Assembly: GCF_037392515.1 (NCBI RefSeq)
Contig: NC_090280.1
Location: 60,277,504-60,341,503 of the forward strand
Reading direction: 5' to 3'
DNA from: Haliotis asinina
Taxonomy: Eukaryota > Mollusca > Gastropoda > Lepetellida > Haliotidae
DNA: 64,000 nt
Under the pieces are notes generated by a model. That model saw only the letters and a list, made by a program, of their open reading frames with translations, was not told the origin of the DNA and made no database searches. How positions within the stretch are numbered: position 1 is the stretch's first letter; every line of letters begins with the position of its first letter. Made by a program: the position numbers and the translations under genes. Below, piece after piece: positions 1-11,100 of the stretch.

Positions 1-455
1 GCACAATCATTACCATGGTTGTGTTATTTATTAAGCTTTTAATCAAAACTTCCTTGCACATGTCAGAGCAAGAATAACTATCCAAACCAGGTTAAGAAGA
101 ACAATAATCATCATAAAAATGCATATATTCCTAACTGAATCGGTTGAACTAACCTTTCATGGCATCATTTCGAGGCTGCCAACTAGAGTATGTCTTTGGC
201 CAACAAAATAAGCTTGTATGAGCGAGCACTGCTTAATGGTTGATTAGAGTTACACCCTGGTCAGCATGGGTTCAGATGTGTCAGTCAAGGGTTTTGGTCA
301 CATTCAAGTGTCCTTTTACCTTTGTTCACTTTGTAGACACTACAGTGCTTAGTGAAGTTCCATGGACTTACCATGGATTAAAACAGATTAATGGGTGACA
401 AACGATGCTTGTGTAATAAATGATATTTGTAACACACGACTTGTGTAAATACATA
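1..455. other. No gene recognised
   Basis: AT-rich sequence with no long open frame, tRNA-like fold or repeat that I recognise. It ends at the left inverted repeat of the Tc1-like element. Confidence 0.5.
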
Positions 456-461
456 ATATAT

Positions 462-2007
462 ATATACACATGAGCATTAATTAAGCACCACCCATTTCCA
501 TGCTATAAGATTGTATTTAACACAACACACTGGCCATTTATGATATTGAAACCAAATACATGGTTATAATTTCGTTAACTGAACCATCTAAAGTGCCAAT
601 CCATCAACTACCAACACTGCTGCTACTTGACGTTCATATGGGGGCACTAAAACCGTAATCAGCAATCATGTCCAAAACTATGGTCACACAGACACTGTCT
701 GTGGTCCAACGTTCAAAAATACGTTCACTGTTCAATCCTAAGCCAACAGTAATTGTGATATCAGTATATAGTGTATCCTCCCCTTGCGCGGATAAATGGT
801 GCGACCCTCATGCTGGAAATCAAACGTCGAATGTGCACCTTTGAAATTCACCGCCCTTCCTCATGAAGAGCCTGGACTAATTCCTGTTGATTTTTAACCT
901 GTGGATCCCTTACTTGAACTTGACGCCCCAGATGATTCCATAAACGCTCAATTGGGTTGAGATCATGACTTCTCGCAGGCCAAGGTAACTTGTCAATTGC
1001 ATTGTTCTACAAGTATGTGATGACAGCTCTGGAACGATTGGGCAGTGCATTATGGTCCATGAACACTTGCCAACTGGCGAGGGGGTGGTTATCAAAATGC
1101 GGGACAACAGCAGCTTCCTGTACTTCCAGTTGGTGTCTCTGACCATTGAGTGTCCCTTGAATGGTGATAAGATTCAGCTTACAGTCATAGGAGATACACC
1201 CCTACACCATTTCAGATACACCGCCAAAGGGTTCAGCTGCATGGACCATCCGCTGATGATAGGCCTCATTACTCTTTCTCCAAACTCGCCAACGGCCATC
1301 AGTCACACGAAAAGGAAAACGGCTTTCATTGGACCAAAGGATCCTGCGCCATACCCTCAGATTGTGGTTTTGTCGTTGATTACACCAAACGTGAAGTCTT
1401 GTATCTATCAGTGAGTAAGGGACGTCTGCACAGACCTGAGCCTCCTTCGGATGGTGCTGGTTGAGAGACGAACGCCCACTCTCCATTGTTCTCTGAGATC
1501 TTTGGCATTGGTCAATGGTCTGCGTCTCACTAGGCGATCTTGGGTACGGTCATCAATGGTCTTTCTCGGCCTTCCTGGTCGTAGACGACCCTTGACGTAA
1601 CCAGTGGCCGTATGTTTCCTTACAAGGCGACTAATGACAGTGTGACTGATATTGAATCTGGACCCAATGCTGGGACAGGACAAACCAGCTTCATTCATAC
1701 CAACAATCTGCCATCTGGTATTTTCAGAAAGCCTACGACTCGGTATGTCCAAAACGTTCAATTCCAACACTATTTACTTATAAATGCGTCGATAAGAAAG
1801 CATTGAGAATACTTCATTTCACCTTTTCATACCCCTCAGTCGGTTGTATCATGACAGAACTTGAAAAGCATGCATTTGAGTCAGCACGTTTCATGCTAAC
1901 TACATGTGTATTTAGATATAAATGGTTGACTTCTCTGTTTTGATCCCTTTTTGTTACAATTGAAAAATATTTTTGGTGGTGCTTAATTAATGCGCATATG
2001 TATATAA
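462..2007 (-). mobile_element. Tc1/mariner-type DNA transposon, decayed
   Basis: Imperfect terminal inverted repeats bracket a broken minus-strand transposase. The left end (about 462-492) reads GAGCATTAATTAAGCACCAC, and the right end (about 1972-2007) carries its reverse complement with two or three mismatches. The outermost bases run into TA-rich sequence, as expected for a TA target, so the exact ends cannot be fixed. The length of about 1.55 kb is normal for a Tc1 element. It is non-autonomous because the transposase is broken. Confidence 0.75.
761..1770 (-). pseudogene. Tc1-like transposase pseudogene
   Basis: About 336 codons, close to the usual 340 of Tc1 transposases, read on the minus strand in at least three frame segments. 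The N-terminal segment (1770-1408) has the paired-type helix-turn-helix, with the GRPRKT hook that follows it. The middle segment (1486-1202) has WSNESRF, the second catalytic Asp region of the DDE domain with the Asp changed to Asn. The third segment (1146-about 830) holds the NPIERLW motif of the last catalytic acid, and a last short frame reaches a stop at 761. At least three frameshifts separate these pieces. It is a dead DNA transposon gene, not a host gene. Confidence 0.8.
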
Positions 2008-2121
2008 TAAGCTAATATCGTCTCGTAAACTATATATTTAGGACAGTGGGTAAAATGAAAATGGGTAGAATGAATGCATGGAGAAGGGCCTATTTACCTG
2101 TTCATAATAATGAGCTATTCA

Positions 2122-2235
2122 ATGTGTGTGCGTGTGCATGTGCGTGTGCGTATGTGTGAGTGTGTGCGTGTGTGTATGAGTGTTTGTGTGCGCATATGCA
2201 TGTGTGTTAGTGTATATGTTTCTGTCTGTATTAAA
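2122..2235 (+). repeat. Imperfect (GT)n microsatellite
   Basis: A GT-rich tract interrupted by C and A. Open frames over it on both strands (Val/Cys/Arg-rich or His/Thr-rich) are composition artefacts. Confidence 0.85.
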
Positions 2236-2309
2236 AGTGTGAGTCTGTATTTCTGAATTGACAGAAAAAAGGAAACCGCCAACTGCATGGTTAACGAACA
2301 GGGCATCTG

Positions 2310-2580
2310 TTAAAGGTCACATGCAACGTAAAACACAACTTTGCTGATTCTGATACCTTTCGGTATGCAATTACCGAAACAAATTATCAAAAATTCCGAT
2401 TCAACCTATAAAGTTGAAAAAAGCCCGCGAAATCGGAGTTCAAACGATTCACTGCGCTCAGAACACATGCGCAGTGAATAGGTTCGCGGACCTTGAAACA
2501 GTGTGTCTGCGCAGTTACAGGTCGGGAAAGACGTATTTCCGAAACAGATAGCTTCAACTGATGTGGCTCTCCCGGCAATA
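2310..2580 (+). mobile_element. TTAA-type MITE, 5' part (family I copy 1)
   Basis: It starts TTAA-AGGTCACATGCAAC exactly as the complete copy at 5352-5932 and stays alignable through a GCCCGCGAAATCGGAG block. After that it diverges and runs into the LINE fragment at about 2580. The 3' inverted repeat is missing. Short antisense frames here are not genes. Confidence 0.7.
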
Positions 2581-2581
2581 G

Positions 2582-3018
2582 TGGTTGTGTGAACATCGAA
2601 TGTGGCCATCTCGGCTATGCTGTCACACAAAAAGACGAAACAAAGATGCAGAAACACAGCACACTTTGTGTAACCACTGTAACACAGGACATGTCCAGGA
2701 TGAATTTCATATGTTACTGCAATGTCCAGAATTTAACGATCTGAGAATAAAGTATTTAAGATTTCTCGATGGCAAATATGTTTGTAAATCTCAAATGGTA
2801 AATTTACTTAATTCACAAAATAGACATACCGTCAAAGCAATAGCAGAATTTTTGAAATGTGTACTTTCAAAAAATGCTCAAAACAGTGCCTAAATGTACC
2901 CTTTCTACTTTCTTACCACGTGACAACAAACGTGTTGTAACAACAATTGCAACATGGGCCAGTTGGCCAATATTACTGAATAAAATCTGTCTGTCTGTCT
3001 GTCTGTCTGTCAAAATGA
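2582..3018 (+). mobile_element. LINE 3' end fragment with (CTGT)n tail
   Basis: An open frame of about 100 codons (2585-2893) encodes the C-terminal tail of a non-LTR retrotransposon ORF2. It shows the CNHC...H...CPEFNDLR zinc-binding motif that follows the reverse transcriptase thumb. After the stop the sequence has a short GGGCCAGTTGGCC hairpin, AATAAA, and a (CTGT) tail of about eight units at 2987-3018, a typical LINE 3' end with a microsatellite tail. It is severely 5' truncated. The same hairpin and ATAAA arrangement occurs in the LINE pieces ending near 16206 (plus) and near 11405 (minus), so the three are related. Confidence 0.75.
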
Positions 3019-3397
3019 ATGATTCAAACCCGCTCCCGTATTTAACAAAACAAGACATATTCCCTCATAATTTTATTCCGATTACAGCATGTTTTGTTTC
3101 TATAACTAGCACATTATATACTAATAATTATGTTATATACAATAATAACACATAATGATAAGCACATAAGCAGTCCCTCCTCACATATAAGAAGCGTCAG
3201 TTATTTAAACTGTAAATGAAATTTCTATTACAGAAAGGTTAAACGATTCGTAATGGAACATTCCAATTATTAATGGATGACGGGCGTGTTGATTGGAGTC
3301 AGGGTCTCTTTTTCAATGTTGTAAATCATATGTTTGTATTGTAATATTCAAAACGGATTACAGCAGATTACATTAATCCTAATCGTTAAGTATACTT

Positions 3398-3810
3398 CAA
3401 TTAAGTGTGTTGTTACAAGGCACCTCATACATCATTGTGTTGAACGTGAGATTATCTCTATGAGTGAGTGAGTGGGTTTAGTTTTACGCCGCTTTTAGCA
3501 ATATTCCAGCAATATCACGTCGGGGGACACCAGAAAGTGGGCTTCACACATTGTACCCATGTGGGGAATCGAACCCGGATCTTCGACGTGACTAGCGAAC
3601 GCGTTTACCACTAGGTTACCCAACCACCCCATGCCTAAGAATATAGTAGGGAAACATTGTTGAGAACTTGCTATCTTCTCAATTAATTTACCTCAGTATG
3701 TTGTTACAAGGCACCTTTTACATTATTGTGTTAAAGGAGAGATTGTGTCTAAAATGTAGTAGGGAAAACATTATTGAGAACATCATATCTTCTCAATTAA
3801 TTTACCTCTT
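3398..3810 (+). repeat. Local tandem duplication, about 115 bp units, interrupted by a SINE
   Basis: The blocks TGTTACAAGGCACC...CATTGTGTT (3409 and 3699) and TCTTCTCAATTAATTTACCT (about 3673 and 3787) each occur twice, with TAGTAGGGAAA(A)CATT between them. Two to three diverged units can be made out, and the SINE at 3462-3631 sits inside the array. No gene is seen. Confidence 0.6.
3462..3631 (-). mobile_element. tRNA-derived SINE
   Basis: Read on the minus strand, the head has tRNA-like pol III boxes: an A-box-like GGTAACCTAGTGGTAAAC and a B box GGGTTCGATTCC. A conserved body follows, and then the tail TAAACCCACTCACTCACTCA. The tail core TAGTTTTACGCC is shared with the SINEs at 13165-13421 and 41081-41318, although the heads differ. 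The B box sits in a repeat body with a simple tail, so this is a SINE and not a tRNA gene. Confidence 0.8.
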
Positions 3811-4045
3811 TATAAATAGGGAAGTGACCCAACTGCATCCATCAGACAATGGCAAACTGTATCCATGTGTATATGCACTACTGCCTAATCGTATTAGGGA
3901 TACTTATGTCGGACTCTTCACATTGTTGAATGATGTAGCTATGGACAGAGTAGGAGAACGTGCTCCAAGTGAAATCCAGACAGACTTTGAGGCATCAGCC
4001 ATTAGGGCAGTAGAAGTGTATGGTGGTTGTGAAGTACGTGCATAA
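3800..4045 (+). pseudogene. MULE-type transposase fragment
   Basis: The C-terminal 75 or so codons of an open frame ending at 4045 read YPCVYALLPNRIRDTYVGL followed by a TDFEASAIRA motif. This is the signature of the MULE transposase core: the PxxYALLP...TYxxFL block and the DxExA motif around the second catalytic acid. Nothing upstream or downstream continues the domain, so this is a scrap. The first 50 codons of the open frame lie in the local repeat and are not part of the domain. Confidence 0.6.
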
Positions 4046-4734
4046 TTATTATCTACATGTATATCATTTGTATTATGTATTATCATTGTTTCCATGTCTG
4101 AAAATAAATGAAATTCGCTGAGCAATAAAAAAACTTTGTCATTTGTTGGACCTTTGTAGGCAGAGTGGGAATGTACCCAAGAAGTTACACAGGTAGGTTC
4201 ATTCAGCAACTAAGTGATCAAGTCCATTTTAACAGGGGTAGAACAGGTCGGCTCATGTCCTGGCCACTGAAGCACATCATGTGGCTTTAAGCTGTAGGCA
4301 GATTGGGAATGTAGGCACTTTGGGAAGACGCCTTACAGCATCGTGGGACGCGCTAACGAACCCAATGTGAAAGTTATATTACAGCGCCATTGAAATACAT
4401 GCTAAAGCAATGTCAATCGTGTAGTAATTTATTTACCTATTACCAACCATTTATTCGTGTACTAAATATATGACAAACCTGACCCTAGTCATACGAATGT
4501 ATTGAAATGCATGTCTTCCACAGCATTTACACGTGAAATACATGCTGGAAACCACATGAAAACTATGGTCTCATTGACACAACTGTGAAATACATGTAAA
4601 TGCAGAGTTGATTGTTCTTGTATTTTAACACCGTTTTAAATGTATGTAAATCTGACAGCCAGATGATACGCAGATTTCAAGCATTGTTCATATGGCCGCA
4701 GGATGACACGTCTGTTGAGCCACACGTCCATTTT
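4046..4734. other. No gene recognised
   Basis: Unique-looking AT-rich sequence. Two short similar phrases (GTAGGCAGA(G/T)TGGGAATGTA near 4156 and 4291) hint at an old repeat, but I cannot name it. Confidence 0.4.
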
Positions 4735-5076
4735 GTAACAATGATATATTTAGAGATCAGCATCCCACTAGAAACGGCTGTCGTATGTTTATGTTAAAGT
4801 GTGGGAGTTACGACCATCATAGCACTATAAATGCTTTGTGGTACATCGCCTGTGTATTACAGGGTATTACTGCTTTAAGGGTCCTGTCCACTATATTCTG
4901 ACCAGTGAGATGGAGAAACTTCTGAAGTTTTCTCTGCAATATACATGGCCATGTAACTCTTATCTCTCATCTCAAATTACATCTCAAGTCACAATATCAG
5001 CATAGTGGTGAGATAAATCTTACCCTGCCTCCTTGGTGAATAACGTATCCAACAAAAGATTCGATCTGATTTTGGT

Positions 5077-5101
5077 GGGGGGGGGGGGGGGGGGGGGGGG
5101 G
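5077..5101 (+). repeat. Poly-G run of 25
   Basis: 25 consecutive G. Its length may be an assembly or sequencing approximation. It lies in the duplicated segment where copy B has no such run. Confidence 0.9.
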
Positions 5102-5351
5102 TTGGCAGCGCCACATCTGTATTCACCTGAGATATACCAGTCGAGCACCTGGGTCACTTGATTTCCTCCCTCATCAAGCTGACATATCTGGTATCACAAC
5201 GATATCATTCACAACAACGCTTCCTACGCACCATAACTCAACACAAAGTTCTGCAATAAAAGCACAAGTATTTCTCTATTACTTGTGATCATAACCATCT
5301 TGGATGCAGCCGCCAAGGACATTTGGCATGTGACAACTGTATAGTACGTAG

Positions 5352-5932
5352 TTAAAGGTCACATGCAACGTAAAACACAACTTTGCAGATTCTGATACCT
5401 TTTGGTATGCACTTACCGAAACAAATCATCAAAAATGCCAATTCAAACTATAAAGTTGAAAAAACGCGATGAAAAAAAAAGCCCGCGAAATCGGAGTTCA
5501 AACGATTCACTAAATTTCTAAAAGCGCTGGGGGAAAAAAGTGGTTTCAACAGCTGTGCTGCGCTGCGCCTATAATGCATGCGCAGTGAATAGCTTCGTGG
5601 AGCTTGAAACAGTATGCAAGCCCGGTGTATGAGGTCGTGAGCAGTAGTCTAATCTTGGTTGTGTACTCAAACAAGTAAATAATTTATTCGTTACATAAAA
5701 AGGCTTGTTGATTGTGGTAAGCAGCCTCTACTACAGAGAAAGCTCAATGTCTGGTTTATTGACACATATATGTCTGCCTGCTAAGTACAAAATGCGTCAC
5801 TTTTGAATCGCGATTGTACGCATATAATTTTGTTTATTTGTTTTCTTATAAGCAGCAATGTATATTATATGTCATGAATGAGTGATAATTGTGTTTTAAT
5901 TATAATTGATTTTGGTTGCATGTGACCTTTAA
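5352..5932 (+). mobile_element. TTAA-type MITE, complete (family I copy 2)
   Basis: 573 bp between two TTAA tetramers (5352-5355 and 5929-5932). The ends AGGTCACATGCAAC and GTTGCATGTGACCT are perfect inverted repeats. The TTAA target duplication and A-G-G ends suggest mobilisation by a piggyBac-type transposase (inference). There is no coding capacity. Related pieces lie at 2310-2580 (left part) and 10574-11100 (right part). Confidence 0.85.
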
Positions 5933-5954
5933 CATCATAGGAATGGTTTGTGTG

Positions 5955-6450
5955 ATGAGTGATTTATGAATCCTGTTATAACAACGTGCATGATCACAGT
6001 AAATACAGACTAGCCCCCCAGCAGTTGTCAGCCTGGTTCTTTGGGTATTCTGCGCTGGCGCCATACTGCCTCCACCACCATGAGCGTGCCGACAAAGGAT
6101 CAGGTAGTTGAGGGGAACGGAAGCCAGTCTTTCCTAAAAATAGTTATATTCTCGTTCGCGTTGGAAAGTCGCAGGAAGCTGGTCGTAAAACATTTTCCTT
6201 CACCCCGAAACCGAGAGGTCGTACATAATGGTTCCACTCAAACGTAAGTAAATGCAGCAGATAGCAATTATGAAGGTGGATCATTCAGTAACTTTTATTC
6301 CTGTGAGTTGTGCCTGTTTGTTGGTGATCGTCGGTATCGAGATGTGTTTCCGTTCGCTATATCCACCATTTATGTCTTGGTCAGATGCGCTTGCCTCGCT
6401 TAACAGTTACCTCACGACAACTCGCATTCGTGGTTCACATTTACATCTTT
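5955..6450 (+). repeat. 5' module, copy A (also at 14385 and 42671)
   Basis: About 450 bp shared with 14385-14830 and 42671-43090. Landmarks are TCAGCCTGGTTC, TATTCTGCGCT, a short frame that starts near an ATG in CACCATGAGCG (6079) and ends GGTTCCACTCAAACGTAA, and a strong donor-like CGTAAGTAAATGCAGCAG. In copies A and B it is directly followed by the start of a LINE endonuclease domain, so it may be that LINE's 5' UTR/ORF1 region. A duplicated host first exon is the alternative. No known domain is seen in the short frame. Confidence 0.6.
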
Positions 6451-7010
6451 GAATGTGCATGGGTTCGTAGATAATCTGCAAGACGGTGATTTTTTCAGTT
6501 ATTGTTTAAACTTTGATGTAATTGGGTTTGTGGAAAATTGGAATAATGTCACTCTTATTAGTCTTAAAAATATCACATCTTAATGATTTAGAAATCACGT
6601 TGTCCATCAGAGTAAATTTAGCAACAGTTTAAAGGTGGTGTACCTGTGAGTGTTAACCCAGGGAGACTATATACAGATTGTAGATTATCCCTGGTTAAGC
6701 AAACAGCAAGTGAACATGTAAAGGGGTTTTGGAATAGTTTCATTGATTTCCCCTTTGTTTTATTTGATATATCGTAATGTGGAACATCTCATCACATTCT
6801 GTTGGGATGTGTTTACATCAATCTGGTTAACGTCTCAATCAAAAGTGATCCAAGACAGCTTAAAGGAATTGATTATTTAGAGCAATGCTTGTTGTCTTGT
6901 ATATTAAATATGATATCATAGTGTTTGTTATATTTTGGTGGGGAACTTTAATTCAAAGATGGGAGACATAAGTGATTTCATCATTCAATATGATAACCAA
7001 CATACCTATT
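6440..7010 (+). pseudogene. LINE endonuclease remnant, copy A
   Basis: Broken frames match an APE-type endonuclease of a non-LTR retrotransposon. An NVHG...NLQDGDF...FDVIGFVENW start corresponds to the usual WNVNGL...F.SY..NFDVIGFVETW. Further on there is a central LLGCVYIN piece and a GGEL-FKDG / NSKMGDISDF block resembling the GDFNAxMGD motif. Several stops and frame changes are present. The rest of the LINE is missing here. The start of the same element, plus its 3' half, survives in copy B (14840-16206). Confidence 0.65.
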
Positions 7011-7600
7011 TCGGAATACATACCTATTTTGACATACCTATGTCATACCGTCATTTTCTGTACAATCCTTTTTACCGTGGTTGTTGTTGTGAGCTGGTGT
7101 TGGTATTGCAGAGAATTTTCCTTTTGCAAGATATTGTGATGCGATAGCATACATTGAGGTTTTGTATTGCAATATATTGCAAGAAGTTTTTTAAGACAAT
7201 TTAACATCAACACAGTTGTTACAAGTCTAAACTAGTTTCTCCACTCTCCAAACTAAAAGCCCTGAGATCTTAGACAGCATCTTGACCTGGCCAGGACATA
7301 TCAGAGATCACTGGTCATTAATTAGGAAATAATTAAAACATTCAGATCCAAACATTGCAAAACACTTGAACAGAAATTATAAACACAACTTCAAAACAAA
7401 CATAATTTGACTTCTTATATGGAAATGTCTGAACATTTCTGAGCATTATGAAGTTTTCCTAATGCGTGGCAAAATACTGATTTTTGATCAGCGTATTGCA
7501 ATATGTATCATTTTCATGTCTGGACCAGTAAATACTGGTAAACCGGTTTTATTGCTCAGCCCTAATTATGAGAGAGTCACGATGTTTCTTCTGTTTTCAG

Positions 7601-9300
7601 CAAACACCACAACGTCCACATCTTAATGATGGAAGGTGAAACCCACAGAATCATTTCGTGTCACTGAACCAAATGGAATCTGCTGAAGGAGTTTGCTGAA
7701 AACAGATCTGAAGAAACATTTTTTAACTCCTGGGAAACAGGTGATCACAAGAAAGACCCCATAACTGGAATCCTGGAAGGTGGTGATCTCAAGACGGAAT
7801 TTGTAATTGGAACCCTGGAAACTGGTGACGTCATATAAGAACCCATTATTTGAAAGCTGAAAATAGGTGATCTCATGAGACAGTATGTTATTGAAACGTT
7901 GGAAACAGATGGTTTGGAGATCATGAAACAAAGTGGTCTAACAAAGATATATATGTTGTGTAAGCTCTCAGGTAACTGGATAAGGCACATGCTCGGTCAT
8001 GGTAAATTGAAGACGTGTGCTGAATGTTGGGAAAACACTCACACTATCAGGAAATCTTCAGAGACACATGAAGATGAATCAGTGCAATGTGTGTGAAAAA
8101 ACATTTACAAGACCTAATAATGTGCAGAGACACATGAGGATTCACAATGAAATCAAGCCTTATGAATGTGTTGAATGTGGGGAAAAATTTATGCAATCAC
8201 TTAATTTGCAGACACACATGTTGAGTCACAGTGGAATCAATCCTTACGAATGTGTTGCATGTGGGAAAAAGTATAAGCGATTAGACAGTTTGAAGGTGCA
8301 TATGAGGAGTCACAGTGAAATCAAACCCTATCAGTGCATCATGTGTGAAAAAACATTTACGCAGTCTCATAGTCTGAAGGTACACATGAGGATTCACTCT
8401 GGAATAAAACCTTTTGATTGTGTTGAATGTGGGAAGAAATTTACATCTTCAAGTGCTCTGCGGAGTCACATGAACATTCACAGAGGGATTAAGCCATATG
8501 AGTGTGGTGAATGTGGGAAGAAATTTGCACATCCAAGTCATCTGCAGACACACATGATGATTCACAGTGGTATCAAGCCATATGAATGTGTTGAATGTGG
8601 AAAGAAATTTATGTATTCAAATTCTCTGCGGAATCACATGAGGATTCACAGTGGTATCAAGCCCTATGAATGTGTTGAATGTGGGAAGAAATTTACCCTT
8701 TCAAGTACTCTGTGGAATCACATGAGGATTCACAGTGGTATCAAGCCTTTTGAGTGTGGTGAATGTGGGAAGAAATTTACAGATTCAAATCATCTTCAGC
8801 GACACGTAATAATTCACAGTTGAATCAAACCTTATGAATGTGATAAATGTGGGAAAACGTTTGCACATTCTGGTTATCTTCCCAGCCACAAAAAGATTCA
8901 GAGTGAAACGAAACCTCATTAGTGCATTGTGTGTGTAAAAAAACATTTACTCAGTCTGGTAACCTTCAGGTACACAAGCTTTGAGGAGTCAAGCTTTGAA
9001 ATTGTGTTGAATGTGAACAAAGATTTGAACACTCATATTGTCTTCAGAATCATGTGGTGATTCCCAGTGGAATCACGCCTTAAAGAATATGTTGAATGTT
9101 TGAAAAAATTTATACAATTAGGTGTATTCACAGTAGAAACAAGCAGTGAAGTCTTACCACTGTGTCTGTTTTGGGAAAGGATGTACACATGCAGGCAGCA
9201 TGCAGAAACACGTAAGGATTTACAGCGTAATCCCATCTTATCAACAATGTTGTGAACGTCGGAAAACATTAGCACTGTCAGGTACTTTCAGCCATTAAAC
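7601..9300 (+). pseudogene. Zinc-finger terminal exon, copy A (whole exon incl. decayed parts)
   Basis: The exon begins after a good acceptor (TTTCTTCTGTTTTCAG ending at 7600) that is conserved in copies B (17221) and C (55379). Its first 400 bp encode, in one frame, repeats of the type TLETGD with acidic and basic residues, then a stop in GDVI. A decayed first finger (CAEC) follows, where an extra T shifts the frame; the same extra T is present in copy C. The intact nine-finger array (8017-8823) follows, then a TGA, then one more in-frame finger (CDKCGKTF, 8833-8919) and several ruined fingers to about 9300. The exon is therefore partly decayed outside the array. Confidence 0.65.
8017..8823 (+). 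CDS. C2H2 zinc-finger protein, nine fingers
   Basis: 268 codons open with nine complete C2H2 fingers (CxxCxxxFxxxxxLxxHxxxH) joined by linkers of the SGIKPYE type, a variant of the TGEKPY linker. Such arrays bind DNA in the nucleus, usually as transcription regulators. There is no KRAB, BTB, SCAN or other effector domain in the frame. The first Met lies inside a decayed finger, so the true start may be upstream through splicing or absent. The TGA at 8821 truncates the array: one further good finger continues in frame after it. Copies B (18042) and C (55970) are close relatives. An uninterrupted array suggests recent function, but expression is unproven. Confidence 0.65.
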   Translation: MLNVGKTLTLSGNLQRHMKMNQCNVCEKTFTRPNNVQRHMRIHNEIKPYECVECGEKFMQSLNLQTHMLSHSGINPYECVACGKKYKRLDSLKVHMRSHSEIKPYQCIMCEKTFTQSHSLKVHMRIHSGIKPFDCVECGKKFTSSSALRSHMNIHRGIKPYECGECGKKFAHPSHLQTHMMIHSGIKPYECVECGKKFMYSNSLRNHMRIHSGIKPYECVECGKKFTLSSTLWNHMRIHSGIKPFECGECGKKFTDSNHLQRHVIIHS

Positions 9301-9690
9301 ACTTCAGAGGATTCACAGTAGAATCATCTAAATTTTAGTGTCGGTGTGTTTCTTCATACATTTTTCACAAATTGTTCTTATGAAGGAAGTCTATATATTT
9401 AGTCAGCCATTCTGCAGCAGCCTTTTGTTTCCGGATACATCCCTTGGTCAAATGCAGACAAGTATTCCAGTCCCAGCAGGTGCTTGGTTTACCACCAACT
9501 TGTGCTGAATAAAATTGACATTACCACCATACTGTCCTCTTTGGTAATTACTTTCTTACCACCTGCCTCGTGTAGTAAACATTGTCAGCATAGGGTTGGT
9601 AATGCATGTGAAACTTAACTTTAGACAAGTTTGATAGTGATAAATGAGTAGACCTGTGAGGTTGAAAATCTTGGGTTTTGCCATCTCAAA

Positions 9691-10149
9691 CTCACTTATT
9701 GGAATAAACCCAAGGAACGTACAGCTCTCTCCTTTCCGATTTCAAGATAAGGAAATTTTAATTTTTATGTCAAACTTCACATTTCTTTGTAAATACCACC
9801 CAGAAAAGGTCAGGGTTAAGTTTGACACATTCCTGTGATGTAAAAACACTCATCAAAAGACCTTCAAAGGTATATGCTGGGTCAAGATAACTCTTTCTGT
9901 AAGCGGTTATTTTGTAAGCAGTTGCCGTACCTACTGTGTTATACAATACAATACATTGCTTTTATTATAGAGCTAGTTCAAGATTACTAATTGCTACTTA
10001 GACACTTGTCTAGTGATATCTATACGCATTGCACTGGGGGCTCCTTACGTTTTATGTTTTTCATAGAATGCGTACCAAAGTTAAATGACGTGCCCAATCT
10101 GAGTACTTCTCATCTACTGCATTTGCCCCTTGCATGTATTCTGATAACT
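9691..10149. other. No gene recognised
   Basis: Short open frames only. AT-rich spacer between the duplicated segment and a minisatellite. Confidence 0.4.
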
Positions 10150-10545
10150 GGAATTTACTTACACTGGTCGTAAATCCGTACAACTTACTGCATTAAGTGT
10201 GACATACCTGTCATGGTCATAAATCCCTATTGTAGTTAAGGCAATAGTTACAACATAGCGTAACAGGTTTAAACCCTCATCGTAGTTAAGGCATCAGGTG
10301 CAGCATGCCATAATGGTATTAACTCCTTACTCTCGGTAAAGCATTAGGCACAACAGAGTGTAGCAGTCATAAGTCCTTACTCTCAGTAATGCGTTAGGCA
10401 CAATAGAGTGTAGCAGTCGTAAGTCCTTACTATCAGTAATGCGTTAGGCACAATAGAGTGTAGCAGTCGGAAGTCCTTACTCTCAGTAATGCATTACTCA
10501 CAATATAATATAACAGTCATAAATCCTTACAGTTGTCATGAAGTA
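10150..10545 (+). repeat. 50-bp tandem repeat, about 7-8 units
   Basis: The phrase AA(G/A)TCC(T/C)(T/A)AC recurs with a strict 50-bp period at 10221, 10271, 10321, 10371, 10421, 10471 and 10521. Units contain GTTAGGCACAATAGAGTGTA. The central units are nearly identical and the outer ones are diverged. Confidence 0.85.
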
Positions 10546-10573
10546 GGCACAAGCGCAATTTAAATGCACTGAG

Positions 10574-11100
10574 TATAAGGTCGTGAGCAGTAGTCTAAAC
10601 TTGGTGGCGTACACAAACATGTACAAAATCTGCTTGTTACATAAGAAAACAAAACATGCTGATTGTGATAAGCAGACTCTTATCACGGAGGAAACTCAAT
10701 GTCTGGTTTATTGACCCTTATATGTCTGCCTCTCTGTCTGCTAATGACAATATGCAATGCACAACTTCAATCGCTGACCACATGCAGTTAACACCTATCT
10801 GGCTTATAAGCCACAGACAAAGAGTCGGTTTAGGGTATGGCATATGAAGCAGTGGCCAATGGAAAAGCTGCGTTACACTTGAGTGAACACTCACCGGCGC
10901 TGACTGGGTTCGGTATCACTGCTGCTTCGTTTCGAGGGAGCTGAAGCCAAGTACACAATATTGCACTTTTGATTTGCGATTATATGCTTACAATTTTTTT
11001 TATTTGGGTTTTCTTCGTATTTAGCAATGCATTTTATATATAATGAATAAGTGATAACTGTGTTTTAATTATGTTTGATTTTTGTGGTTGCATGTAGCCT
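10574..11100 (+). mobile_element. TTAA-type MITE, 3' part (family I copy 3)
   Basis: Aligns with the right four fifths of the MITE at 5352-5932, from GTGAGCAGTAGTCTAA through CTCAATGTCTGGTTTATTGA to the end GTTGCATGT. The left inverted repeat is missing and the right end is degraded (GTAGCCT instead of GACCTTTAA), with about 200 bp of extra or diverged sequence in the middle. Confidence 0.7.

Larger units (their letters stand above)
4735..9690 (+). repeat. Segmental duplication, copy A
   Basis: Collinear with copy B (12722-19440). Matching blocks in the same order are: TATATTTAGAGATCAGC at 4746 and 12728; a block of about 200 bp with CACTTGATTTCCTCCCTCAT at 5157 and 13902; the 5' module at 5955 and 14385; the LINE endonuclease start; an intergenic block at about 7040 and 16870; the zinc-finger exon; and a downstream block with GCAGACAAGTATTCCAGTCC. 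Copy A alone has the MITE at 5352-5932. Copy B alone has the LINE 3' half and extra sequence around 13035-13840 including a SINE. Homology is by eye. Confidence 0.8.

Noticed and set aside
2074-2306. Overlapping open frames on both strands, Val/Cys- or Thr/His-rich
   Set aside because: Composition artefact of a GT-rich microsatellite.
3540-3631. Possible tRNA gene with good A and B boxes
   Set aside because: The boxes belong to a SINE head: there is no closed cloverleaf, and a SINE body and tail follow.
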